Shown piece after piece: positions 24,765 to 33,500 of a stretch of DNA of 64,000 nt; the stretch's first letter is position 1, and each line of letters begins with the position of its first letter. Under the pieces are notes generated by a model. That model ran no database searches and was not told the origin of the DNA. It was given only the letters and a program-made list of their open reading frames with translations. Position numbers and translations under genes: made by a program. The stretch is taken from positions 5,809 through 69,808 of the forward strand of contig DLCK01000034.1 in NCBI GenBank assembly GCA_002480565.1, written 5' to 3'. The DNA is from Phycisphaerales bacterium UBA7800. Lineage in GTDB: Bacteria > Planctomycetota > Phycisphaerae > Phycisphaerales > Phycisphaeraceae.

Positions 24765-25458
24765 CGATGTTTGTCTGAGCAATTATCTGCTGAGTTTCCC
24801 GATCTCGCGTTTGACGCAGCGCGGTTTGGTGATAGGTACGCGCTTCATTGGCTTTGCCAGCAATGATCAACTCAGCTAAATGGCGGTGTCTTTTGTACGA
24901 TTTTTGTAATATGGGTTTCAACGGTTTACCCATGTGATGATCCAGTACACGCAGAAAAACGGCAGACAATAAATCCGAGTGTAAGAGCATACGTTCAAGC
25001 CAAAGGTTGTTGGCAGCATGGTTCAAGGCCGTGTGAAATCGTTGCTCAATTCCAAATAACCGGCTTCGGGTTGCATCATCCAATACGGCATGGGGAAGAG
25101 ATTCATTGAGTAAATCGGCAAACCCCTCTGCGGCATCAAGCAGTGACTGCTTTTGTTGAGCGGTCGCATGTCCAGCTGCACGGTCGGCGGCATAGCCTTC
25201 TAACTCAATGCGTAAATCGTAAAGTTGTGCCAATTCATCGGGCATCACAGACCGGATGCGCGGCGCCTGGTTGGGCTCCTGTTCCAAGACCCCCATGGAT
25301 ACCAGTTGGCGGATCGCTTCACGCACCGGTGTCCGGCTTACTTGCAAGCGTTTTGCCACGCGTGCTTCGGGAATGCGATCACCCATGGCCCATTCGCCTG
25401 CTGCGAGCAAAGCAACGAGTTTCTCTTTGACGATTTGAGCAGTATCGGCAGTTCGCAT
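24757..25458 (-). CDS. GntR-family regulator, FadR/FCD type
   Basis: A 233-residue regulator with an N-terminal winged helix (about 1-65: I-P-E-A-R-V-A-K-R-L-Q-V-S-R-T-P-V-R-E-A) and an all-helical FCD ligand-binding domain (about 75-215, with metal-ligand-like D-L-R-I-E-L-E and H-T-A-L-N-H-A-A). FCD regulators respond to organic acids or sugar acids. The frame continues upstream to a TTG at 25482, but the ATG at 25458 starts close to the winged helix; an operator at 25465-25478 would then cover the ribosome-binding region, implying tight autoregulation. It is convergent with the SASA-sialidase gene, ends overlapping by eight bases, and probably controls that gene. Confidence 0.92.
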   Translation of the reverse strand: MRTADTAQIVKEKLVALLAAGEWAMGDRIPEARVAKRLQVSRTPVREAIRQLVSMGVLEQEPNQAPRIRSVMPDELAQLYDLRIELEGYAADRAAGHATAQQKQSLLDAAEGFADLLNESLPHAVLDDATRSRLFGIEQRFHTALNHAANNLWLERMLLHSDLLSAVFLRVLDHHMGKPLKPILQKSYKRHRHLAELIIAGKANEARTYHQTALRQTRDRETQQIIAQTNIVT

Positions 25459-25464
25459 GCAATG

Positions 25465-25478
25465 AAGTGTATGCACTA
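25465..25478. promoter_or_regulatory. Palindromic operator of the FCD-type GntR regulator, site 2
   Basis: AAGTGTATGCACTA, differing from site 1 at two of 14 bases, lies seven bases before the regulator's ATG on the minus strand. Confidence 0.68.
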
Positions 25479-25537
25479 TCAAGCCAGAATCAATTTATGG
25501 CTGATGAATCACACCGCAGCAATGGATCGATACGGGT

Positions 25538-26542
25538 TTATGCCATGCCCTGCATCATCTGACTCACGCCGCCGAGCAGGTCGGCTGCGCCTTTTTCCAG
25601 CAGTTCGTCGAGAATCTGCGTGGTGAGTTTGGAGAGCAGCTTGCCTTCGGCCTTGCCGGTGGCTTCGATGGATTGCTGACCATCACGGCTAAAGACACGG
25701 GCGACGACCTCAAAATAGCGACCTTCTTCATCACTGGGATAGCAATAGGCAGCAATGGGGCTGTGACAATCACCTTGTAAACCTTCGATGATGTCGCGTT
25801 CGACATTGATCGCAAGAGCAGTCTGCGTGTGATTCAAGGGCAAGCATCGTGAAATCGACACATGATCGTCCGTGCGACACTGAATGCCCAATGCGCCTTG
25901 GCTGGCTGCTGGGACCATCACCGCAGGATCAAGCTTTTTGTCCGCAAATTGCCCTAATTTGGCCCGTTGAAGTCCGGCAACGGCAAGCAATGTCGCATCG
26001 AACTCCTGACGATCCAACACCTTAGCCATGCGCGTTTCAATGTTGCCACGCATTTCGCTGATCTGAAGATCCGGGCGAAGGCGATGCAATTGAGCACGGC
26101 GACGTGGTGAAGCTGTCCCCACGGTTGCGCCTTGAGGTAACTGTTCAATGGTATTGGCTTTGTCGCTGATTAAGCAGTCCCGTGCGTCCCCGCGTTTGGG
26201 AACCGCAGCAATGGACAATCCAGGTGTGAGCTGAGTGGGCAGGTCCTTGAGGCTATGCACTGCAACGTCTGCTTTGTCAGACAGTAGGGCACGTTCGACC
26301 GCTTTGGTGAACAGACCTTTACCACCGACATTAGCCAGTGACAGGTCAAGGCGTTGATCGCCTTCTGACTCAATCCAGACATATTCGACTGCCACATCCG
26401 GATGCAGCTTGCCAAGGACACGTCCAACGGCTTGTGCCTGGGCGCGTGCGAGTTGACTCTGACGGGATGCGATTCTGATGGGCCGACGACTTCTGCGCAA
26501 GGGAGGGTCTCCGTTGATTGATTCATTTTCACTTTCGGCCAC
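25538..26542 (-). CDS. hemC: Hydroxymethylbilane synthase (porphobilinogen deaminase)
   Basis: A 334-residue enzyme that polymerises four porphobilinogen units in tetrapyrrole synthesis. Clear motifs are I-A-S-R-Q-S-Q-L-A, G-G-K-G-L-F-T-K, H-S-L-K-D-L-P, T-A-S-P-R-R-R-A-Q-L, R-G-N-I-E-T-R, Q-G-A-L-G-I-Q-C and Q-G-D-C-H-S-P-I, whose Cys binds the dipyrromethane cofactor. The reading frame begins with a GTG at 26542; there is no in-frame ATG and no clear ribosome site, so the first 15 residues are uncertain. Its length is slightly above the usual 310, from the N-terminal addition. It appears to be a single-gene unit. Confidence 0.97.
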   Translation of the reverse strand: MAESENESINGDPPLRRSRRPIRIASRQSQLARAQAQAVGRVLGKLHPDVAVEYVWIESEGDQRLDLSLANVGGKGLFTKAVERALLSDKADVAVHSLKDLPTQLTPGLSIAAVPKRGDARDCLISDKANTIEQLPQGATVGTASPRRRAQLHRLRPDLQISEMRGNIETRMAKVLDRQEFDATLLAVAGLQRAKLGQFADKKLDPAVMVPAASQGALGIQCRTDDHVSISRCLPLNHTQTALAINVERDIIEGLQGDCHSPIAAYCYPSDEEGRYFEVVARVFSRDGQQSIEATGKAEGKLLSKLTTQILDELLEKGAADLLGGVSQMMQGMA

Positions 26543-26872
26543 ACACAGTCAGCCGGGCAGGGGCGAGTCACACTGCAGGCAGGCAACTCAAACCGAGCCC
26601 ATTAATATAACGGGCAATCGCTTTGCTTGCAGCCCCAATACACTCAGATTGACAAAAGTATATAACTTTACGAGTTATAGTCCGGTGAATTAGCATGACT
26701 TATTACAATCCAATCTTACTTTGGTTTTTGCCGCCCTGTCAGAAATGGGTCTGGTGAAATGTAATCATAATTCTGTCTTGGGCTATTTTTGATCTCAACG
26801 GTGATAAGCCTTTGTGCTGACCAAAATCTGGTATGGTTAGATGAATTGCAGTCAATTTCAGGGGGATGGTAA
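26543..26872. promoter_or_regulatory. Divergent control region with a 19-bp inverted repeat
   Basis: These 330 bases have no gene. A TTGACA (26649) is followed by the inverted repeat TATAACT (26661-26667) / AGTTATA (26673-26679) with a five-base loop. It may be a promoter/operator for hemC or for the gene at 26873. The rest is featureless. Confidence 0.4.
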
Positions 26873-27697
26873 ATGCCTGATTTAAGTCTTGATCAACTCA
26901 ACACCATCAAGCAGTTTGTCTTCAAAAACGGACGTCTGCTTGAACGACAGCTATTCGAATATTTCTTTGGCAGTGGTTCCCAAGAAGCATGTCTCAAAGC
27001 ACTGATGGCCTACCAAAATGCCGATGGTGGTTTTGGTCATGGCATCGAACCGGACATCACTTGCCCGGCAAGTTCTGGCATTGGTGCGGAGACGGCGTTG
27101 TGGATCATGGATGTACTGGATTGCTACGAATCGCAAGCTGCTGCAGCATTGGTAAGTTGGATCGCTGACAACCAAACCCAGGCTGGTGACATCCCACATC
27201 CACCCAAGCAGATGGCTGACTACCCGCATCAGACTTGGTGGGGAAATCCAGACGGTCAACGCATTTTGACCCTTGCTGGTTATCTCAAAAAGCATGGCGT
27301 GGAACACGAGTCGCTTTATGCCAAGGCACGTAATTATTTTGTTCAAATGCCCCAGCCCCAAGGGATGCAATACTATGACTATCCGTACTACGTCTATTTG
27401 AAATACCTGGGTGACAGCCCGGCAGAGTCACAAAAGTTACAAGCATTCCAGGCGCGTATTCCCGATTTACTTGCTGAGCATGCCGATCATTTTCCGCTGT
27501 TCTCACGGGCTTGGTATCTCTTTGCAGACATGGCAACAGATGAAATTTTAGAGTCCGAAGCATTGAGATTGGTGAGTACGATTCAAGCGGATGGCGGGAT
27601 GATAAATCCCTATCCAACCTTGCCGCACTGGCGACCGATTTGGACGTTGGATAGTTTGATTTTGCTTAAACAGTTTGGTTTGATTTCCGTGGTTTAG
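26873..27697 (+). CDS. Unknown protein, possible alpha/alpha-toroid (terpene cyclase/prenyltransferase-like repeats)
   Basis: A 274-residue cytoplasmic protein. It contains Q-N-A-D-G-G-F-G-H-G-I-E-P-D, resembling the QW-type Q-x-x-D-G-G-F/W motif of the squalene cyclase/prenyltransferase alpha/alpha-barrel fold, and a second related stretch near the C-terminus (I-Q-A-D-G-G-M-I-N-P-Y). It is rich in Trp and Tyr, including T-W-W-G-N-P and Y-Y-D-Y-P-Y-Y-V-Y. The toroid fold is inferred; enzymatic activity is not established. AGGGGG precedes the ATG. It stands alone between hemC and a SnoaL-like gene, with no obvious pathway context. Confidence 0.78.
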   Translation: MPDLSLDQLNTIKQFVFKNGRLLERQLFEYFFGSGSQEACLKALMAYQNADGGFGHGIEPDITCPASSGIGAETALWIMDVLDCYESQAAAALVSWIADNQTQAGDIPHPPKQMADYPHQTWWGNPDGQRILTLAGYLKKHGVEHESLYAKARNYFVQMPQPQGMQYYDYPYYVYLKYLGDSPAESQKLQAFQARIPDLLAEHADHFPLFSRAWYLFADMATDEILESEALRLVSTIQADGGMINPYPTLPHWRPIWTLDSLILLKQFGLISVV

Positions 27698-27841
27698 GAT
27701 GACGTGGGTATTCGCATTTTTGATTTTTAGTTAATTGTGCATTGACGTAAAAATGGCTCTTGACTTGATCCAATCAAAAACCTAACATTCCTCCGTCGCT
27801 GTGACACACCTCATTGAACACTCAAACCAAAGGAATCGCAC

Positions 27842-28249
27842 ATGCCTGCCACAACCGCTACTGCAATGGAAGTTGGAGCCAAGCTCTTGAACCTCTGTAA
27901 AGAAGGCAAAAATCTCGAAGCTGTGGACACGCTTTATGCTGATGACATTGTCAGCGTGGAGTTGATGGACTGCCCTGAAATGGACATGCCCCGGATCATG
28001 AATGGCATCGAAGCGGTGCGTGGGAAAAATGTCTGGTGGCTGGACAATCATGAAGTCCACAGTTGCGAATTCGCTGGCCCGTTCCCGCACGATGAACGCT
28101 TTGTCATCACCATGAAACTCGACTGCACCTGCAATGCGCCTGGCCCCATGCAGGGACAACGCATGCAGATGGAAGAAGCCTGCGTCTACACCCTCAATGA
28201 CGCTGGCAAAATCGCCAAGGAAGAGTTCTTCTATCACATGCCCGGCTAA
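27842..28249 (+). CDS. SnoaL-like / NTF2-like fold protein
   Basis: A 135-residue single-domain protein: an N-terminal helix pair (G-A-K-L-L-N-L-C-K-E-G-K-N-L-E-A-V), Y-A-D-D-I-V-S-V-E, a helix with E-A-V-R-G-K-N-V-W-W and four C-terminal strands ending in K-E-E-F-F-Y-H-M-P-G. This is the cone-shaped NTF2/SnoaL fold used by isomerases, cyclases and ligand-binding proteins. No catalytic residues can be assigned. AAAGGA sits eight bases before the ATG. It is monocistronic; the repeat hairpin and terminator at 28291-28482 follow. Confidence 0.85.
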   Translation: MPATTATAMEVGAKLLNLCKEGKNLEAVDTLYADDIVSVELMDCPEMDMPRIMNGIEAVRGKNVWWLDNHEVHSCEFAGPFPHDERFVITMKLDCTCNAPGPMQGQRMQMEEACVYTLNDAGKIAKEEFFYHMPG

Positions 28250-28290
28250 AGCAGTTCAAAATATTTAGGTCCATTTTCTGTTTCCTCAAG

Positions 28291-28373
28291 CCACTAGCGA
28301 CTAGCGACTTGGGACTAGGGAAAGGCAAAAAACATCTGAAAAACTAGTCCTTAGTGGCTAGTCACTAGTCGCT
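28291..28373. repeat. Inverted pair of heptamer tandem repeats (ACTAGNG), element A
   Basis: The left arm (28291-28320) reads as ACTAGCG, ACTAGCG, ACTTGGG, ACTAGGG; the right arm (28342-28373) is its complement, built of ACTAG-type heptamers. The arms are separated by about 21 bases. It can form a long imperfect hairpin. It is one of four such elements in the window. Confidence 0.8.
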
Positions 28374-28441
28374 TTTGAAGCAAGGTAGAGATTAATTACG
28401 ATATTTGTCTAACCCCTGCCTCGGAAATTTTAAGTCAAAAC

Positions 28442-28482
28442 AAAAACAGGCACGTTCGGATTTTTCAATCCAAGCGTGCCTG
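28442..28482 (-). terminator. Terminator of the SASA esterase gene
   Basis: CAGGCACG (28447-28454) pairs with CGTGCCTG (28475-28482) with a partly paired inner loop; on the minus strand the stem is followed by TTTTTG. It serves the gene ending at 28505. Confidence 0.85.
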
Positions 28483-28504
28483 TATTGTTTTGCGATCATT
28501 CCGT

Positions 28505-29335
28505 TTATTGAGTTGCGTTCGTTGTGATGCGTGCGTTGTTTTGCACTTTAAGCATCTCTTTGCCGTAGCGCGTGCCAAGTTCGATCATACTCTTGCGATC
28601 AAAATGCCAATTGTCCATGGCAACCAGACCGTCGGCCAACACCACACCCGTATGGGGTACGGCTTCGGGGAGGGTGAGGATCAATGTGTTGATCGGTTGC
28701 TCCTGGGCCATGTTGATCTGCCCGGCAATAAACGGCACATCCGGCGTGCCCAAGTCTTCACGCAAGTTAGCGATGAAGGTGCTGATTTTTTCGATGTATT
28801 TGGGATCTTTGCGATTGGCTTCACCTTGATGCCAGATGATGCCTTTGAGCGTGCCGGTCTTCATGGCAATCTTTGTTCGGCGGACGGCTTCGACGTAAAA
28901 CGGTTCCTTTGGATTGTACTTTTCCATCCCTTTTTTCCACTGATCAATCCGCGTGCCACCCTTGGCATTGACCACCAGGCCAAGCGTGATGTCCTTGTCG
29001 TCCTGGAGCATCGTCTTGGCAAACATGTAGCTGGGATTCATCTTCTGCCACTTGATGCCTTTGCGAACCGTCGAATACTTGTTGAGCGGAATCGCAGCAG
29101 CTTCCCATTGGTCTTCACCATTAAGCAGCAGACAACGCTCAATCGGCTTGGCATCTTCCTCGGTGTAAGGCGCACGACCGGCCATGTTCGACTGACCAAT
29201 GCACAGGTAAATGTGCAACTTGTCTTTGGCAACAGTGACTTCATCGGCACCAGCAATCCGAGGCAAAAGCAGGGCGGTGAAAAGTGTCACCATGACAAAC
29301 AATATGATGTTTCTGGTTGTCTTGATCTGTGGCAT
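28505..29335 (-). CDS. Secreted SASA-domain carbohydrate esterase
   Basis: A 276-residue SASA (sialate O-acetylesterase-like) protein with a signal peptide (about 1-30, ending A-G-A-D). Catalytic features are L-C-I-G-Q-S-N-M-A-G-R (nucleophile Ser), A-K-G-G-T-R-I, W-H-Q-G-E-A-N and N-W-H-F-D near the C-terminus (His). It would deacetylate sugars in the periplasm or outside the cell. It differs from the SASA domain at 22653 and has no attached propeller. The next upstream gene on the same strand, an alpha/beta hydrolase, is separated by repeat element B, so co-transcription is uncertain. Confidence 0.9.
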   Translation of the reverse strand: MPQIKTTRNIILFVMVTLFTALLLPRIAGADEVTVAKDKLHIYLCIGQSNMAGRAPYTEEDAKPIERCLLLNGEDQWEAAAIPLNKYSTVRKGIKWQKMNPSYMFAKTMLQDDKDITLGLVVNAKGGTRIDQWKKGMEKYNPKEPFYVEAVRRTKIAMKTGTLKGIIWHQGEANRKDPKYIEKISTFIANLREDLGTPDVPFIAGQINMAQEQPINTLILTLPEAVPHTGVVLADGLVAMDNWHFDRKSMIELGTRYGKEMLKVQNNARITTNATQ

Positions 29336-29380
29336 TGTGGTTTCTCTTGGCTTTCTGGGTATGTCTTTATTTATTTTTTA

Positions 29381-29484
29381 ACACGAAGGCACGAAGTTCA
29401 CGAAGTTCACGAAGGACACGAAGAAGAAAAAGAATTTAATTTGTCTTGACCTTCGTGATCTTTGTGTCCTTCGTGCCTTCGTGT
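29381..29484. repeat. Inverted pair of CACGAAGNN tandem repeats, element B
   Basis: The left arm (29381-29424) has about five units of CACGAAG plus one or two bases; the right arm (29451-29484) is the complement (CTTCGTG units). The arms are about 26 bases apart. It lies between the alpha/beta hydrolase and SASA genes on the minus strand. Confidence 0.85.
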
Positions 29485-29530
29485 CAAGTATAAAATTGTG
29501 AATCAAACAGGTGCATCACATCATGTAAAG

Positions 29531-30340
29531 TCAACGTGTTTTCTGCATCCAGTTCACCAGCAGTTTCACCCACAGGTTCACATGCTCATCGTTCTCCGCC
29601 AAGCCCATCCCATGCGGGCCGTGCTCAAAGCTGTGCAATTCCACCGGCACGTTGTGCTTGCGGCAGGCCGTTGCAAACATCAATCCATTTTCCAGCGGCA
29701 CGACCGGATCGTCACTGGTGAAAAAGATAAATGTCGGCGGCGTCTGTTCATCCACATTCAACTCATTGGAAAACTGAATCCGCTGCGCTTCGGTGTGGCC
29801 TTCGCCTAAGAGATTGTCACATGATCCGTTGTGCGGGAACTGTGTGAAGCTGATCACCGGATACCCCATGATCAAGCGATTGGGCCGAGCGCTGAATTCA
29901 TCGGCCAAATCGTCATCGGGTTCAGTGAATACATCCGGTTGCGTTGCGACAGTACTCACCAGGTGACCACCAGCCGAAAAGCCCATGATGGCGATGTCGT
30001 TGGGATCAATGTTGAGTTGCGTTGCCTGGCTGCGAATCAGGCGAATGGCTCGACACAAATCCGCATGACCAGCAGGAAAGCGATTGGGGGCCACGCGATA
30101 AGTCAGCACAAATGCCGTGTACCCATGCATCGCAAAGAGCTTGGCAAAAGGAGCGCCTTCATGTTCAGCCAAACCCGCATACCCGCCACCGGGACAGACA
30201 ATCACCGCCCGGTTTTTAACCTTGGGGCCCGTCGGTGGATAAACGTCCAGACGTGGTTTCCCCCATTGGCTGTCACTGTGATGTTGCGAATCGTCAGGCC
30301 ACAATTGAATGATATTTTTATCTGTCATGATGGTACTCAT
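29531..30340 (-). CDS. Alpha/beta hydrolase, acetyl-xylan-esterase/BD-FAE-like
   Basis: A 269-residue alpha/beta hydrolase: oxyanion segment C-P-G-G-G-Y (about 53-58), nucleophile elbow G-F-S-A-G-G-H, catalytic Asp in T-S-D-D-P-V-V-P and His in H-G-P-H-G-M-G. This pattern is that of bifunctional deacetylase/feruloyl esterases and related acetyl-xylan esterases. There is no signal peptide, so a cytoplasmic role on imported oligosaccharides is inferred. The open frame extends to 30436, but that stretch is repeat element C; starts at 30340 (M-S-T-I) or 30328 are both possible. Confidence 0.88.
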   Translation of the reverse strand: MSTIMTDKNIIQLWPDDSQHHSDSQWGKPRLDVYPPTGPKVKNRAVIVCPGGGYAGLAEHEGAPFAKLFAMHGYTAFVLTYRVAPNRFPAGHADLCRAIRLIRSQATQLNIDPNDIAIMGFSAGGHLVSTVATQPDVFTEPDDDLADEFSARPNRLIMGYPVISFTQFPHNGSCDNLLGEGHTEAQRIQFSNELNVDEQTPPTFIFFTSDDPVVPLENGLMFATACRKHNVPVELHSFEHGPHGMGLAENDEHVNLWVKLLVNWMQKTR

Positions 30341-30349
30341 TGGGCTTTT

Positions 30350-30434
30350 ACCACAGAGTCGCAGAGACACAGAGTTTAAAACAATTAGGCTTGGACTTAT
30401 GCCTTTTCTCTGTGCCTCTGTGACTCTGTGGTTC
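30350..30434. repeat. Inverted pair of CACAGAGN tandem repeats, element C
   Basis: The left arm (30350-30376) is CACAGAGT CGCAGAGA CACAGAGT; the right arm (30407-30434) is the complement with CTCTGTG units, about 30 bases apart. It lies directly upstream of the alpha/beta hydrolase start. Confidence 0.85.
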
Positions 30435-30565
30435 ATCCATTGGGATGGAATCCTCTATTCAAAAAATTGTACGAAGCTGATAGACTATCCATATTCAGCA
30501 AGACAGACAAAACGCACAGACAAGTCCGGTGACCGGACGCCCTCGACAAGAGGAATGGGAGCAGG

Positions 30566-33500
30566 ATGCCACAACCGTTTGTACACCTTCATCTGCATAG
30601 CGAGTATTCACTGCTTGACGGTGCCAATCGCATCGACAAGCTAGTTTCACGTATCAAAGAATTGAACATGACCGCGGTGGCCGTCACCGACCATGGCAAT
30701 ATGCACGCAGCCTGTCAGTTCTACAACGCAGCACACAAGCAAGGCATCAAGCCCATCATGGGGATCGAAGCCTACGTGGCTCCCGATGTCAAAGGTTTTA
30801 CTTCTGACCGCATGCGCAAAGAAGCGACCGGCGTCTCGGATGGTGGTTTCCATCTTGTCTTGCTTGCTGAGAATCAGACGGGTTGGCATAACCTGCTTAA
30901 GCTTTCATCCGATGCCTATGTCAACGGCTTTTATTACAAGCCGCGAATGGATAAGACCACCTTGCAGCAGTGGTCCGACGGGATCATCGCCATTAATGGT
31001 CACCTGGGTTCATCCATTGCCTATCATCTTTGCCAATATGAGCTGACCAAAAACGAAGAGCATTACCAAAGAGCCATCGAAGAAGCCAAGTGGCATGCCT
31101 CGGTTTTCAAGCCCAATGAAAAAGGCGAACCGCGCTTTTATCTGGAACTGCAAAACCACGATGTCCGCGAACAGCAGGAAATTATCCCGCACGTTAAACG
31201 CATGGCCAAAGAGTTGGACATGCCACTGGTTGGCGATAACGACGCGCACTTTCTGACGCTTGATGATTGGGATGCGCACGACACGCTTTGCTGCATTTCC
31301 ATGGGCAAGAAAAAGATGGAGGAAAACCGCCTCCGCTATTCCAAGGATTTGTACGTCAAGTCTCAGGAGCAGATGTGCGAGCTTTTTGCAGACTGTCCTG
31401 AAGCGATTGAAAATACCGTCAAGATTGCAGATCGTTGTAACGTCGAAATCGACTTCTCTGCCAACCATGCGCCGGTCGTGAAAATCGCACTCAGTGACAA
31501 GATCAAATCACTTAAAGGCAAGACCGCTGCCGACCGCGTCATCCAATACAAGACCGGTGACAGGATTGGTTCGACTGCATGGTTTAAAGACTTCTGTGCC
31601 CAGATCACCCTCATTCCGTTTGACTCTGAAAAAGATGCGGAGATTGATGAGGATGTACTTAAAGCCCAATGTGATGAAGCACTCTTTCTGCTCTCCGAAG
31701 CAGGGGCGCTTTGGCGGTACGGCCAAGACGGGATCACGCCTGACATTCGCGCTCGACTTGAACGTGAACTTAAAGTCCTTGCTGACAAGATTATTTCTGC
31801 CTACTTCCTGATCGTCTGGGACTTTGTCAACGAAGCGCGCAGTCGCGGTATCCCCGCCAACGCTCGTGGGTCAGGTGTGGGTACGATGGTCGGTTTTGTG
31901 CTGGGTTTATCCAATGCCTGCCCGGTGCAGTATGGTCTGCTCTTTGAACGTTTCACCGACCCGGATCGAAGTGAATATCCTGATATTGATATTGACCTCT
32001 GTCAGAACGGTCGGCCTGAAATTATCGAGTATGTCCGTCAAAAATACGGGCATGTGGCTCAGATTATCACCTTTGGAACACTCAAAGCCCGTGCTGCGAT
32101 TCGCGACGTGGGACGTGTGCATGACCTGCCACTGCCTGATGTGGACAAGCTCTGCAAGCTCATCGGCGATGAGTTGAAGATGACCATCAGTAAAGCGCTG
32201 GGACAGGAGCCGGATCTTAAAGAGCTTTACAACACTTCATCGCATCACAAGGAAGTGATCGACACGGCTATCCGCCTGGAAAACATGGCGCGACATGCGG
32301 GGGTGCATGCTGCGGGTGTGATTGTGGCAACCCAGCCGTTAGACAATATCGTCCCGTTGTACAAGCCGCCGGGAACCGACCAGATTGTCACGCAATGGGA
32401 CGGGCCGACCTGTGAAAGTGTCGGCTTGCTCAAGATGGACTTCTTGGGGTTGCGCAACCTTTCCATCATTGAACGTGCCAAGGATTTGATCCGTGACACA
32501 ATGGATATCAAAACCCAGCGCGGCTGCATCATGGGTGAGTTTGGTAAAGGCCTTGTCCCCGATTCGCCACGTGAGTTTTCCGATCAGGGTGATGACTACG
32601 ATCCCCTGGAACTTGAACGTCTGACCTTCCTGGATCAGAACGTGCTTGATGCATTCCGTCGAGGTGAAACGGCTGCAGTTTTCCAGTTTGAATCCGGCGG
32701 TTTCCGCAACACGCTCTTGGGGATGAAACCTGACCGACTCGAAGACCTCATTGCTGCAAACGCACTGTATCGTCCGGGGCCGATGGCATTGATCCCCGAC
32801 TACAACGACCGTAAACACGGCCGAGCCGAAGTCCCCAAGATTCATCCCATTGTCGATGAAATCACCGCTGAAACCTATGGCATCATGATCTACCAGGAAC
32901 AGGTCATGCTCATTGTCCATAAGCTTGGTGATATTGCCCTGCGTGAAGCTTATTCGCTGATTAAAGCCATTAGTAAGAAAAAAGAAAAGACGATCAACGC
33001 CTCCAAGGCACAGTTCCTCATTGGTGCCCAGGAAAAAGGTGTTACCGAAAAACAGGCGACGGATATTTTCGACAATATCCTCAAGTTCGCAGGCTACGGT
33101 TTTAACAAATCGCACTCGACAGGTTACTCGATTATTGCCTACCAGACGGCATACCTCAAGACCTATTTCCCCGTGCATTACATGGCTGCGGTGCTCACCT
33201 ACGAAGCTGTCAGCACCGACAAGGTCGTCGAGTACATCGACGAATGTAAACGTGTCCTGCGCCCCAATGGTAACCGTGGCATTGAAGTCCGCCCACCGTG
33301 TATCAACCATTCGGAAGTCGGCTTTACGGTTGTCTACGAAAAGGGCGAACCGCACGATCCCAACAACGGGCATATCCGCTTTGGACTCAATGCCGTCAAA
33401 GGTGTCGGCGAAAAAGCCATCCTTGCGATCATGGAAGCACGGGACAAGGAAGGGCCGTTTAAGAATCTGTATGACTTCTGTGAACGTGTGCCTTCGAATG

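Noticed and set aside
28490..29449. Plus-strand frame of 319 codons over the SASA gene
   Set aside because: Antisense to a clear SASA esterase with G-Q-S-N motif; runs into repeat element B at its end.
29381..30434. Possible CRISPR arrays because of short direct repeats
   Set aside because: Units are 7-9 bp with no unique spacers; arms are inverted copies, so they are hairpin elements.
32339..33373. Minus-strand frame of 344 codons inside dnaE
   Set aside because: Antisense shadow of a well-conserved polymerase region, with no ribosome site and no recognisable domain.
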